Shown here: piece by piece, positions 1 to 11,600 of the stretch
How positions within the stretch are numbered: position 1 is the stretch's first letter
How the letters are laid out: every line of letters starts with the position of its first letter
Assembly (NCBI GenBank): GCA_964247055.1
Contig: OZ176052.1
Location: 12,338,001-12,402,000 of the forward strand
Length of the DNA: 64,000 nucleotides
Direction of reading: 5' to 3'
Source: Paragordius varius
Taxonomy: Eukaryota; Nematomorpha
Position numbers and translations under genes: made by a program
The notes under the pieces: model-generated
Told to the model about the DNA's origin: nothing
What the model saw: the letters and a program-made list of their open reading frames with translations, nothing else
Databases searched by the model: none

Positions 1-469
1 GATAATATAAAAATTCCATATTCGATATGTCTATTCGCACAGGAATTTATTAACAGAACGCTACGGTCGAAGCGTCTCAACTGTCCCAGAGCTACGAGTT
101 ATCCAACATCTTTTATAATAACAATGTGATTGCCATTGTGAAATATAAAATTGAGCTTGGTATTAATTCGTCTGTGGGTAGACTCGGAGCCTATGTCAAT
201 CCAATAAAGTTTTGGGAATTTAATTAAAAAATCTCAAAATTATTTATCCCCCGCATAGCTTACTCTGGGTTATGGTATAACAAGCACAAATATAATAGAA
301 AGATACACATTTTTATAAATAAATGCCTACATGGCACCTTTTGCAATATAATCTCCCCTTTATAGAAATCACAACTTCCTACCTGTCACATCCACATAAA
401 CCTTGATACATCCCATAAGGTTGACCAGCCCTTTAGCTTAGTGGTTCCTTAAAGAAAAAGTAAACTATT
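1..469. other. AT-rich non-coding, no feature seen
   Basis: No open frame, repeat end or RNA gene that I can support. The stretch leads into the degenerate satellite that starts near 470. Confidence 0.5.
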
Positions 470-1302
470 GAATTCGCATGGGTCTACAGATTTAAAATTG
501 CTTTATCATTATATTAAAGACCTGTTTTCACCCTAAGTGGTAAGTTAACCGGTAATTTAAAAACTTAGTCAATGAATTCAAAACAGTGTAAAAAATATAC
601 TCTTGAGCTTTCATGGCCTACACGCTTCCATAAAATTACTTCCACGTCAATATTTAACCATAGCCCCTATTTTCACACTCAACTAAGCTAACTTGAAAGG
701 CTAATTTTAAAAAATGGCTCAGTCACTTTCGGCGCAATTGTTAAACAATAAAAATCATGCCAGGCCCACACCTTTTCCGGGGTCGTGTTTCAAGGCCAAA
801 AATCATCAAAAAAAATATTTTTACATGGGCGGTGCGGAACTGAGGGGCTAATCTCAAAAAATGAGTTAGTCACCCTCGGTGCATTTGTTATAAAAAGTAC
901 ACAATTGAAACAGACTGCGCCTACACGCTTTACGGGAAAATCTTCAGGAGCTGGACAGAATGGCAAATTATAAAAAATGGCTTAATCACCCTCTTCGCAA
1001 TTGCAAAACAATATAAAAAATAGGCCATTCAATTTACATGGGCCTACATATTTCAAACTAATCTTCAACCTCAATTTATCTTAAACCCATATTTTCACAG
1101 TAAATGGGCTATATTGAGGGAATATTAAAAAGCTAACTAACTATGCCCATTCGGAATACGCCAAAGCCAATAATTCTTGCTTTTTTCATAAGTCTAGGGC
1201 TAAAATGTGGGCTTAATTAAAAAAGCGCTTAGTCATATTCAGCTCATTTGTAAAGCTTTAAAAAAGTATTGAAATTGAATACACGTTTTCTGGAAATGTT
1301 TA
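470..1302. repeat. Degenerate satellite, about 145-bp period
   Basis: Blocks resembling AAAAATGGCTTAGTCA followed by a GCAATTTGTT-like stretch recur near 560, 712, 860, 975, 1130 and 1222, and blocks like CCTATTTTCAC and CCTACACGCTT recur between them. The spacing is about 120-150 bp. Copies are strongly diverged, so this is an old array. A further unit is visible at about 2386-2607, so MITE-A insertions have split the array. Confidence 0.6.
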
Positions 1303-2380
1303 TCCCAGACTAAATTCAAGTTAGAATTTTTAAAAACTACTGAAGGAAACGGTCCTAATTTAAATTTATGCTGCTATATTTATATAAATTATATAAATAT
1401 TCTAAAATATCTATTTAAAATTTTGTTTGAAAATAAAGTTCAGTGTCCAACTACTTCGACGCCATTTTTATTTTATAAAATTTTTGCAAAATATCGTCCA
1501 TTTAACACTTGGATACAACACAATCATTTTAGTCCTTCGATTCAAATTGGGGTAGTTGGATAGCCCAAGTCTGTTTAAAATTAAATACTTTAAAAATTAT
1601 GGATATAGAAACCATGGCAAAATTTTGCACTTATATGACATTAATAAACCGGAATATATAAAAAACTTTTTTCAAAAATACTTGTTATTACTTATTTTAA
1701 GGCAAAACCCAAATGTAAAAATTTAGTCAACGTGACATGTGTGCATTGGTTAAATTTAAAAATAATACAAAAAACCATTTTTTCTATTTATATCTATGTT
1801 AGATGTGATTTAAATAGTAAATTATCTTTAATTAAGCCCTGAAAAATAAATAACAACGATATTTTGCAAAATAAAAATGGCGTCGTTTGGCATGGAACTT
1901 TTTTTCGAAACAAATTTTTATTAAAATATTTTAGCTTATTTATATAATTTTTTTAAGATAGCAGCATAAATTTAAATTAGGACCGTTTTTTCAATTTTAA
2001 ATTAGTCTGGGATATTTAGATACCCCAATTTGAATCGAAGTGTTAATTATAAGGGTAAAAATTAAGCTAATTTTATATTTAAATTACTACATTGATAGAA
2101 ATAGAAAAAGAGGGTTATTTTGCATTATTTTTTAAATCCATTTCACACATCTCACATTATTTTTACTTTTTGGTTTTAACTTAGAATGAGTAACATCAAT
2201 TATTTTTGAATGAATTTTTTATATATTTCGGTTTTTTAATGTTATATAAGTGCAAAATTTCGCCATGGTTTCGATTCCTTCCATATTTTTAAATAATTTA
2301 ATTTTAAACAGTCCTGGGGTATCCAACTACCCCACTTGGATCGAAGGACTAAAATAAAAGTGCTGTATCCAAACGTTAAA
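1303..2380 (-). mobile_element. MITE-A copy 1, truncated at one end and split by MITE-A copy 2
   Basis: This non-autonomous DNA transposon lies in reverse orientation relative to copies at 1506, 2612 and 20334. Its left outer end is missing; the right end finishes with an AAAC-GTTAA variant of the usual terminus near 2380. A second copy of the same family (1506-2042) interrupts it at a TTAA inside the sequence CATTTAATT, the same internal site that is uninterrupted in the copy at 22580-23159. No coding capacity. Confidence 0.85.
1506..2042 (+). mobile_element. MITE-A copy 2, complete, nested, flanked by TTAA
   Basis: The element begins CACTTGGATACAAC and ends GATTCAAATT-type terminus in inverse (AATCGAAGTG). 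It is flanked by TTAA at 1502-1505 and 2043-2046. Removing the element and one TTAA restores the host MITE-A sequence, so TTAA is the duplicated target. Each end carries a subterminal GGGGTA-N6-TACCCC hairpin, partly decayed at the left end here. TTAA targeting is typical of piggyBac-type transposases; assigning the family to that group is inference. Confidence 0.85.
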
Positions 2381-2611
2381 CTAAAATCTTAGGTTCCATT
2401 TTTACGACCGGATTTTTACACGGGGTCCTAAAAAAGGCTTAGTCATTGTGGGCGTATTAAATGATTAAATGCTTTTTTAATCGGAATGGGCTTATCCGTT
2501 TTCCCCAAGCATAACTCGAAGTCTTATTGCATAAATATATATAGAGGTTTTTAAAACTATCTTTTTAAAAACTTACTTGTTTATAAAAAAAACAATGTAT
2601 CATAATATTAA

Positions 2612-3156
2612 ACTTGGATACAACAGATTCATTTTAATCCTTCGATTCAAATTGGGGTAGTTAAATACCCCAGGCCTGTTTAATTTAAAAAATATGGAAG
2701 TAATCGATATCATGGCAAAATGTTGCACTTATCTAACATTAATAAACCGTAATATATAAAAATTTTAATCAAAAATACTTGATATTACTTATTTTAAGCT
2801 AATACCGAAAGTTAAAAATTTAGTCAACCTGACATGCGTGCAATAAAATTGAAAAATAATACAAAATAAACAGCTTTTTTATTTCTATCAATGTTAGATG
2901 TAATTTTAACAAAAAATTAGCTTTAATTTTATTCTTAAAATTTATTATAGACGATATTTTGCAAAAATTTTGTAAAATAAAAATGGCGTCGAAGTAGTTT
3001 GACATGGAACTTTTTTTGAAAAACAAAATTTTATTTAGATATTTTGGCATATTTATATAATTTTAATTAGGATAGTATAAATTTAAATTGGGACCGTTTC
3101 CTTTAGTAGTTTTTTAAAAATCCTAACTCAAATTTAGTCTGGGGTATTTAGACACC
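2612..3156 (+). mobile_element. MITE-A copy 3, split by a Gypsy element
   Basis: Starts after TTAA at 2608-2611. The main body ends at 3156 where the Gypsy LTR begins; its last 18 bases (CCAATTTG...AAGTG) are at 7868-7885 followed by TTAA at 7886-7889. The 5-bp ACACC at 3152-3156 is repeated at 7863-7867 as the Gypsy target duplication. Order of events: satellite, then MITE-A, then Gypsy. Confidence 0.85.
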
Positions 3157-3391
3157 TGATGGAAGTAAGGTTATATAACACAGAATAATAGAAGTAAAGA
3201 TATAATAAACAGAAATTTATTAAAATATCACAAATTAAAACATGTGTGTGTAATATATAATACAGCAATTATATACTAGGTATTTTGCTTGAAGCTACAA
3301 TTAACATTAACTAGGTGTATCACAAAGAGTTATAATTGTTTACAATTATATAGGTGCGTCTGTGTCTGCGACAGTAGGATCTAACTTAACA
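3157..3391 (-). repeat. 3' LTR of the Gypsy element
   Basis: 235 bp, with TG/CA-type termini when read on the minus strand (TGTTAAGTT to CCATCA). It matches 7626-7862 along its whole length. A purine-rich tract abuts it at about 3392-3405 (minus strand). Confidence 0.92.
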
Positions 3392-4410
3392 TCACTCTTT
3401 CCCTGTCCTTGATATATATGTGGTGGTTGTCGGATTCATGTAGGGTATCGCCGTTCTGTATGAGTGTCAGTGGTAGGTGCTATAGTGGGTGTTTGTTGGG
3501 ATGGCAACTCAATGATGGGTTCCGAGGGTTGAGGCGGATGTAAGGTCGGGTCTTCGGTCGTGGCAGTAGGGTACCTAACATATAGGTCATGCGATGGTGG
3601 AGTTTCTTCGTATGAAATTGTCTTACCCATTATTCTTTCGCCTCCTTCCCTTGGTCTCAGTTGGTCTGCGTGTTTTCGGATGATTTTGTTATCATCTTGT
3701 ATTTCATATGAGAGTAATCCGAATCGTTTATTTACAATTCCTTCTCGCCATCGATTGTCCATGGCTTTTCGCGATTCGGTCGACGTCTGCTTTTTGGATA
3801 TTAGTAGAACACACCAAAACCATCAAATACATATTATTTATTTATACTTTAGGGATATGGATGATTCCTTATTTGTAAAGAGTGCAATCCAAGGAGGCTT
3901 ACCCTTATGAAGTTTTTGGATACGAATTCTTTTTTAATAAAAGTTGAGTCACCCGTAAAACTTCAGTTGTTTAGAGGAACAGTACCTATGCCACAGGAAA
4001 ATCAAAGATAAGGACCTTTTTCTACTATATTTTTAATAATCTTTTAACCAAATATTCTTATAAATTTTATTTGGGTTATCGTCTGCTCGGTTAAATTATT
4101 ATTGTTTTTTTGTCGTTAACGTATTTTATTAAAATTATTGTTGTCGCTTATCAACAACTCTATTAATATCAAACCTCTGTTCCAAAAATCAAACAATAAT
4201 GTCCTTTCCAAAGCGCAGGGTATGTACGGTATTTTTTTAATTCCTTTTTTTTCTAATAGCAAATTTAATTATACTAAATTACAGTAAAAAATAAAATCAC
4301 AATAATATTTTATATACATACATATATATACATCCTAAAAATTATATTAGAAAAGTTTTAAAAGGTTTTTTTCAAATACTTATATAGCTCACGGTACTCT
4401 GACAATTGGT

Positions 4411-5415
4411 TCACCAATTGTACGAAGGGGTGTACCCCGAGCTATTGTCATTGTCATGTCCTTCTCGCCAACCATTCGATAGTTCATTTTTTATGTATAC
4501 TTTTTTGTTTTCATGGTATTCGTGATTAGGTTGTACATCGTCTAAGAAGTCTGTTTGTTTATATTGTAGCCATGTGATTGGATTGGGTAGGGTACGTTTT
4601 AGGAAAAGTTGAGCGGGACATGTATTTGTAGCACTGTGTATGTTAGTGCGGTATCCCCAAAGCGTGTTATTTATTTGAGAATGTGGGTCATCGTCTTTTG
4701 CTGACCAATAATGTGTTTTTAGGGTATATATTGCTCGTTCCACCATTCCGTTAGTTTTTGGATGATAGGGAACTGATGTTACATGTTTAATGTTTCCCGT
4801 TTCCATGACTTTTTTAAACTCCTCAGATGTAAAGTAAGACGCGTTGTCAGTTACTATCATTCTTGGAGATCCATATCGACTGGAAACATTCGTCTAAGAA
4901 ATTTAAGATATTTTTGGTCGATATCATTTTCTATAGTTTAACCTCGACCCATCGAGAATAACTGTCAATATATCCAATAATAATTGTCTATCGGGCCTGC
5001 TATATCTAGATGTAATCTCTCCCATATTGCTGTATTCGTGTTCTAATTGTATGTGGGATTCAGTTTTCGCATCGGACGGTTTTCTTGGCACTTTTTACGC
5101 GTATCTACCCACTTTTTTATAATGCTTTCCATATTGTGCCAAAAGACTATTTGTTTTGCTTGTTCGTACATTGCTTTGAATCCGGGGTGTCCGACGTGTA
5201 ATAATTGTAAGATTGAATGGATGTAATATTTTATTGGACCAGTTGTTTGTTCTTAGTGCCCTTATTAGCTGTTTTAATACAGGGTCGGTTTCGGTCTGGC
5301 TTCTAATATGGTTACGTTTTATATTGAATAGATTACTATTGACTAATCTTACATGTTCTGCTGTTTGAAAGCTTTCTGTGTCTTGTTGTTGTGGTTCTGT
5401 CGGCATGCGGGACAA
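4411..5415 (-). pseudogene. Gypsy integrase region (fossil)
   Basis: Minus-strand fragments show an integrase core (VTDNASYFTSEEF, and YHPKTNGMVERAIYTLK) with the C-terminal tail below it and N-terminal zinc-finger-side sequence above. The tail continues in another frame to about 3436. It belongs to the broken element at 3157-7862. Confidence 0.82.
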
Positions 5416-5841
5416 TGGATCTGCAATTTTCGTGATTTTTAATGTACCTTAGATTGTAATTAAATTCGCTAGCATTATATATCCAACGTCGTAGCTTGGA
5501 ATTATTTATTTGGTCTAATTTACGATTATTTCGAAACAGCCTTATTAGTGGTTTGTGATCAGTACGCAGTTCAAACTTCTTCCCCGTAATGAACGTTCTA
5601 AATTTTTTTAAAAGCGAAAAGTATGGCTTGTGATTCCTTTTCTATCACTGAATAATTTTCTTCGTAGACCACTTTCTAGATGCGTAGGCAATGGGTTTAT
5701 TTATGCCTGCGTGGTCTGTAGTAACACTGCTCCGTACCCTTTATTCGAGGCGTCTGTTTCGATTATTATAGGTAGCCCAGGGTTGAACGGAATTAGTTTA
5801 ACAGTATGACATCTGTTAAAACAGTCCTCGTGGTTTTTGGT

Positions 5842-7044
5842 TCATATCCAGGGTTTTTTATAACTGCTTAGGTCGTGAAGTATAGCCAATCTTCTGAATT
5901 TCGGGAGGAATCGTGTGTGAAAATTTATTAAGCCTAAGAAGGACTTGAGTGTTGTTTTATCAGTGGGTCTTGGGAAGTCTTGTATGGCTTTAACTTTATG
6001 GGCAGCTGTTGATATGCCGTTTTTTGATATAACATATCCCAAATAACTTACAGAAGGTTGAAAAAGTTTTAGTTTGCTTTTACTTAATTTTAAACCAGAA
6101 TCGTCTAAACACTTAAATACCTCTAAGTTTCTTTTATATTCGTTTCGGTTTTTTCCTGTTATTAAAATATCGTCTAAATATACAGCTGTTCCTGGGCAGT
6201 CACTTAAAATCTTATCCATTAATCTTTGAAAAATGCAGGGGGCGCTTGTTAGGCCAAAGGGAAGTAAGCCTTTCATATTAAAATACACTAGGGGCGTGGT
6301 AATTGTTAATAACTTTTGACTTTCTTGATCTATTGGCAATTGTAGATATGCGTCTTTCGAATCGATTACCGAAAATGATCCCAATCCTATTTTGGAAATT
6401 AATTCGTCAAATGTCGGTATATTATGACTGTCATCTACTAGATGTGGATTTATTGTAACACGATAATTTGCACATAACCTTAGAGAACCATTCGCTTTTG
6501 TTATACAAACAATAGGGGTGGCCCAGGTTAGTTTCTCAGTCGTAGGGTCTAATGGTTTGATTATGTCCGCTTCTAAAAGTCTCTTAATTTCAGAGTCGAC
6601 TTTTTCTTTTAACGGTATCGGGATGCGGCGACACTTAAAAATTTTTGGTTTTGTATTGTTTTTTAAAAAATGTTTGATAGGGATTCCCGTGAAACACCCT
6701 AACTTTTCACAAAAAAGTGAATTAAATTTATTAACAAGTGAATTTTGCTCAAATGTATTAATATTAAAACATTTACAACAATTTATCAACTGTTTTATGG
6801 CATTCGAGAATTCTTGTAGCCAATCCCAACCAAGAATTGCTGGGGCCTTCTTGCCGCTTACAACCATACGCGCCAAAGATTTTGTTTCACCATCGCATTG
6901 TACCGTGACCATACAACTACCCTTGGAATTGATTCTTTCACCATAGCTATACAAATCTGGGCCTGTTTGTTGCACGGGCTTCCCAATTTTTTCCCACGCT
7001 TGGCAATCGATTATAGATACGCTTGAACCTGTGTCTATAATCAT
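5842..7044 (-). pseudogene. Gypsy protease and reverse transcriptase region (fossil)
   Basis: This 400-codon open stretch starts with an aspartic protease motif (IIDTGSSVSII) and continues into a Ty3/Gypsy reverse transcriptase, with a VYLDDILITG catalytic box and an LGYVISKNGI thumb-side motif. RNase H sequence follows at about 5430-5830 in decayed frames. It belongs to the broken element at 3157-7862. Confidence 0.88.
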
Positions 7045-7152
7045 GTGTATTGGCTTGCCATTTATTATTATTGCTATCTTGGCTCCAAATTCAACATGCT
7101 GAACGTTGCTAATCCTTTTCTTCTTACAGCACGGTTAGAAGTGATTCCAGCC

Positions 7153-7507
7153 TTAGCACTTATAACATTGTTTGCCCCAAGCTGGGCATCTGCCGGGTGC
7201 ATGACCTAACCCGCAGAATCGACACATGTTTTGGTATTTCCGAACTGTAGTCTGCAATATCTGGCCATCTATTGTTGTTAGTTGATGTGATTTTTTATAG
7301 TTGAGGGCAATGTCTACCACTTGTTTGAGCGTTACAGCTTCGTTTCCCCACATATGCATCGGGGAATCTAGTGAATAGATCTAGTTCTAATTTTTCCACT
7401 CCCAGGCCTGCAATGAACACGTCGCGCATTTTTTCATCGATGTCGAGCTTGAAGTTGCATTTTGCGGCTTCGGTTTTCTCGTAACAGAAATTCCTTAAAT
7501 GTTTCAT
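7153..7507 (-). pseudogene. Gypsy gag region with CCHC zinc knuckle (fossil)
   Basis: Minus-strand frames here encode the C-terminal part of a Gag: a CRFCGLGHAPGRCPAWG segment that fits CX2CX4HX4C, followed by another cysteine pair. Upstream is a helical stretch typical of retrotransposon capsid C-termini. Part of the element at 3157-7862, and broken like the rest of it. Confidence 0.75.
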
Positions 7508-7625
7508 TTTCTTTCCGACGGAGTTTTACGAAATTGAATCTGGCCTGGAATATGTTTGTCTATTCGATTTGTAGATTTTCCTGCCGGCTTCAATGATGTC
7601 CGGCCAGGAGGTATTATCGCGCCAA

Positions 7626-7862
7626 TAATGGAAGTAAGGTTATATAACACAGAATAATAGAAGTAAAGATATATTAAATAGAAATTTATTAAAAAAGCAG
7701 ATATCAAAACATGTGTGTGTAATATTATAATACAGCAATTATATACTAGTTATTTTGCCCGAAGCTACAATTAACATTAACTAGGTGTATCGCAAAGAGT
7801 CATAATTGTTTAGAATTATATAGAGGTGCTCTGTGTCTGCGAGAGTAGGATCTAACTTAACA
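7626..7862 (-). repeat. 5' LTR of the Gypsy element
   Basis: 237 bp and about 92% identical by eye to 3157-3391. The internal side carries TTGGCGCGATAATACC, a tRNA primer-binding-type sequence. Confidence 0.92.
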
Positions 7863-8070
7863 ACACCCCAATTTGAATCGAAGTGTTAACCTAAAATTCT
7901 AAGGTTATTTTATATTATTTTGTGTAAACACTATTTCACAGATAATTAAAAATTTTGTTTAATTATGAAGATCATTCGTAATTATAATAATAAATTTATA
8001 AAACACTATTATCAGAAAATTTTGATGAAAAAGATAATTTGAAAATCAGATGCGACATAAGAATCACAAT

Positions 8071-8565
8071 AACTGGGATACACGACATTTATTTCTGACT
8101 TCGATTCATATTGGGGTAGTTGAATACCAGGCCTGATTATTAAATACTTTAATAAATATAAAAGGTATCAAAACCATAACAAAACTTTGCACCCATATAA
8201 CATTGATAATCCGGAATATATTAAAAATTTTATTAAATACTTTATATTTCTTTTTTTAGAAACCCAAAGATAAAAATTTGGTCAATGTAACATATGTGCG
8301 TGGCTAAATTGAATAATAATACAAAATAAACCACTTTTTCTATTTCCATCAATTTTAAATGTAATTTAAATAAAAAACAGCAAGGGACGTCTTTTGTGGA
8401 CAGTGGCGACATGGGTTTGCTACACCCTTTTCTTGTTACACCTTGATAAATTATTTTAGGATATAAGCATAAATTTAATTGGGAATGTTTTCTTCAGTAG
8501 CTTCTTAGAAATATTAATTTAATTTTTTTCTGGGGTATTTAGATACCCCAATTTAAATTGTGGTG
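8071..8565 (+). mobile_element. MITE-A copy 4, degenerate, with a foreign 70-bp block
   Basis: The left end is decayed (CTGGGATACACGAC in place of the consensus). The right end finishes with GTGTTAA (TTAA at 8566-8569) after an intact GGGGTA-N6-TACCCC hairpin. The block at 8378-8447 is not part of MITE-A; it replaces roughly 200 bp of the internal sequence and matches 59944-60013. The copy ends about 85 bp before the first visible exon of ENPP-A. Confidence 0.75.
8378..8447. repeat. GC-richer 70-bp block shared with 59944-60013
   Basis: It begins CAGCAAGGGACGTC and ends TACACCTTGAT. It matches 59944-60013 at about 67 of 70 positions, although the two sites are 51 kb apart and otherwise unrelated. 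I do not recognise its family. Confidence 0.85.
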
Positions 8566-8654
8566 TTAATGTTTGCAGATAGTCACTGATGTTATTAAAA
8601 TTACAGCTGAAAGTCATTGTACTTTTTCATAAGCCACTAATGATATGAGGCCTA

Positions 8655-11600
8655 ATGTATTGTGGTTTCTTAATGCTTATATCGTTGGATGGATTTATGT
8701 GGAATTATTTAGAAAAGCATGGATTACACAACTTTCCAAATTTTATCAAAATAATTGAGACAGGAACTCTAGCTAAGCATGTAAAAAATCAGTTTTTGAC
8801 AAAGACATTCCCCAATCATTATACAATCGTTTCGGGTACATACGAAGAATATCACGGACTTGTTAATAATGAAATATTTGATGGGCGATATAATATGACA
8901 TTTAATCCAGGTGATACGAGTTATGTTTGGTGGGAAGATGCGCCTGAACCGATATGGTTAACGAATCAACAAACGAACAAACACTGTTTAAATAAAAGTG
9001 GTGCTTATATGTGGCCAGGTTCAAACGTAAAGATAAAAAATCAAATGCCTACTTACTACACAAATTTTACCAAAAAATATCCTCTTTCTGAAAAATTCAA
9101 AGATGCAATCCAAGCCATAAGTAACAATCTAATTAACTTTGCCGTAATATATCATCATCAACCAGATGAATCAGGCCACCTTTATGGACCATATTCCCAA
9201 AATGTCGCCGATCAAATCAAAAAGATTGATAATGATTTGGGATATTTGTTAGGGCTTGTGGCCGATCACGGTTTAACCAACATTTTAAACATTATTATAA
9301 CAAGTGATCATGGTATGACTCAAATGAATTCCGGTAAAAAAATTATATTATCGAAACACTTTGATGTTTCTAATGAAGAGGTCGTTTTTAGTGGTTCATC
9401 CCCAACATGGAACATTTTTTCAAATAATAGTAAATACTCAATTATATTTGTGAAACAATTTTTTTTAATTTATTCAAACGTCGAAATTCATTATAAATAT
9501 TATCATTGTTTACATAATAATATTCAGTCATTTCTCATAAAGGTTCCAAAATTAAATTTTAATTATATAAATGATCCCAATTAGGCCAATTACTGAATCA
9601 AATCAAAAGCGTTTTTGGTGCCAAATTATTTGAAGGCAAGCTTAAAATATACACCAAAAGCGAAATTCCAGATCGATGGCATTATAAAAATAACAGAAGG
9701 ATTGGGGACTTACTCCTTGTAGGCGAACCCGATTGGACTATCTCAATGTACCCTGATAGTTATGATTTGGCATTCAATGGTATATGTAACATTATTTCAT
9801 TATAATTTCGACACAAATTTTTTTGCCCATTTTTTTACCTAATTATCATCTTTTTTTAATCTTTTTTTTTAGAAGATTTACTTCATAGATTTCAAATTAC
9901 CGAAGATGAAATTTTGACAATAATTGATACATATGGCTTTTAAAAAATCATAAACAATAATGAAAAATATTTTTCATTAGCTAAACTCTCGAAAAAAAAG
10001 TCAAACAGTTGTTGCATTCTTTTATAAATATTCATTTATTTGCAGTGGTTTCTAGTGGTGACATGAATCAAAAATTGAATATTTTTTAGGTAACCATGGT
10101 TACGATAATGAATTGCCTGACAGTTGGCCAATATTTTTAGCGACTGGACCAGCTTTTCGCAAAGGTTTTGTTTCAGAACCAATCAATAACATTGATATTT
10201 ATGAACTCATGTGTGCCATATTGAATGTTATACCTGCCCCTAATAATGGCTCAATCGAAAACATTAAGCATTTACTCACACAAGTAAATTTTTTATGGAA
10301 TTTTACATAGCTAAATTGTTGGATACTGAATCATTATCCCCAATATGAACTCTTTTAAGAAAAATATAAATATTTTTGTTTGTTTATTCATTTTTATTGA
10401 ATAATTACAAAAAACTATTTAACTAAATCTTAAAAAAGATTAATTACATTATCGTATTTGACTCATTATCAGACCTATGTAAAGAGAAGGTAAACGCAAT
10501 TTCCAATAGTTCTTTTAAAACAGGATCCTTACAGCTTATAGTGTATTAAGATCAACATTAACCAATTGGTTAATATGTCTGATAGAGTTTTAAACATTGG
10601 CGCTAGCTATTAGTTTATAAATTAAGTATTTGAATGCGTAATTTATTGTTAATATTATATAATCTCATAAAAACCTTATATATTGACTTTATTTATCTAT
10701 ATACCTCTTTTATTCATAACTAAAATGTTTCTTTATTAATGACCAAGGTTAGGTTAAATATATTATTTATTTATATTTATTTTATTTTTTACCGTATCTA
10801 ATTGTTATGTTTAGAAACTAATTATAAAAATACGCTAAAAAAATATTTACCTTGCTGCTAAAATTAAATATATAGACCCAGGTATAGTTAAATTGACTAA
10901 CATTTAATTCCTTTACATTTTTGAAATAACCAGAATATTACGAATCGGTGATGAAAATACAAAACAATAATAATTTATTAAGGATTTCGTGATATTTATA
11001 CTTTTTTATTAATGACAATTTTAACATGCATGTGCGTCACAATTGTAAGAATATGTCTTTTACTCTACGAATTTCACGAATAATGAGACGCACGCACATA
11101 AACGCCAGATGCGATTAATATAATAATATGATGTAAGATAAAAATACAATGATGCAATGTTGTAATATCAACTACATATCATTCTCTTCATCCTCTAAAA
11201 AACGCTTAGGAGGTTTGCGGACTCGATCTGGATAACGCCTGGGGGCCTCACTCTGCTCACCATTCGACCTCAGTTAATCGGCATGTTTCCGCATCTCTTT
11301 TCCATCTTCATCCTTTACTTCGTAGGATAACGGCCCCGTCCTTACTTCCACCGTACCCGGTCGCCATCCTCTTGATGTCTCGTTCTTTATAAATATTGAC
11401 TGATCCGGTGTAAATTCTCTTAAGGGTCTCGGTGGTGTACTTTCTTTAGGCGTTTCTTTATCTTGCAACCAATTCAACGGTGTGTTGATGTTTCTCTTCA
11501 AAAACAACGATGCGGGAGTCGTCTTAATCTCGTTATGCCATGAATTACGATAGGCCAATAAAACATTATTTAAAGCCTCCTGACTCTTCACGCCAGGCAT

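Larger units (their letters stand above)
3157..7862 (-). mobile_element. Ty3/Gypsy (Mag-like) LTR retrotransposon, broken
   Basis: A 4.7-kb element with LTRs at both ends, a 5-bp ACACC target duplication, and parts in the usual order on the minus strand: gag with a CCHC zinc knuckle, aspartic protease, reverse transcriptase with a YLDD core, RNase H region, and integrase. Next to the 5' LTR there is a TGGCGC primer-binding-type start, and next to the 3' LTR a purine-rich tract. The zinc knuckle followed by a CPAWGKQC-type second knuckle resembles the Mag lineage. Its frames are interrupted at several points, so it is a fossil. The LTRs differ by about 8% by eye, so the insertion is moderately old. 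Confidence 0.93.

Noticed and set aside
785-973. 62-codon open frame near the window start
   Set aside because: It lies within the degenerate satellite and has no family resemblance.
3560-3910. Plus-strand open frame of 116 codons
   Set aside because: Antisense shadow of the broken Gypsy element; no family signature.
8589-8654. In-frame upstream ATG before ENPP-A giving MLLKLQLKVIVLF, signal-peptide-like, followed by TGA
   Set aside because: The TGA lies three codons before the visible start and gene B has no matching ATG in that frame; the shared ATATGAG|GC context fits a splice acceptor better than stop read-through.
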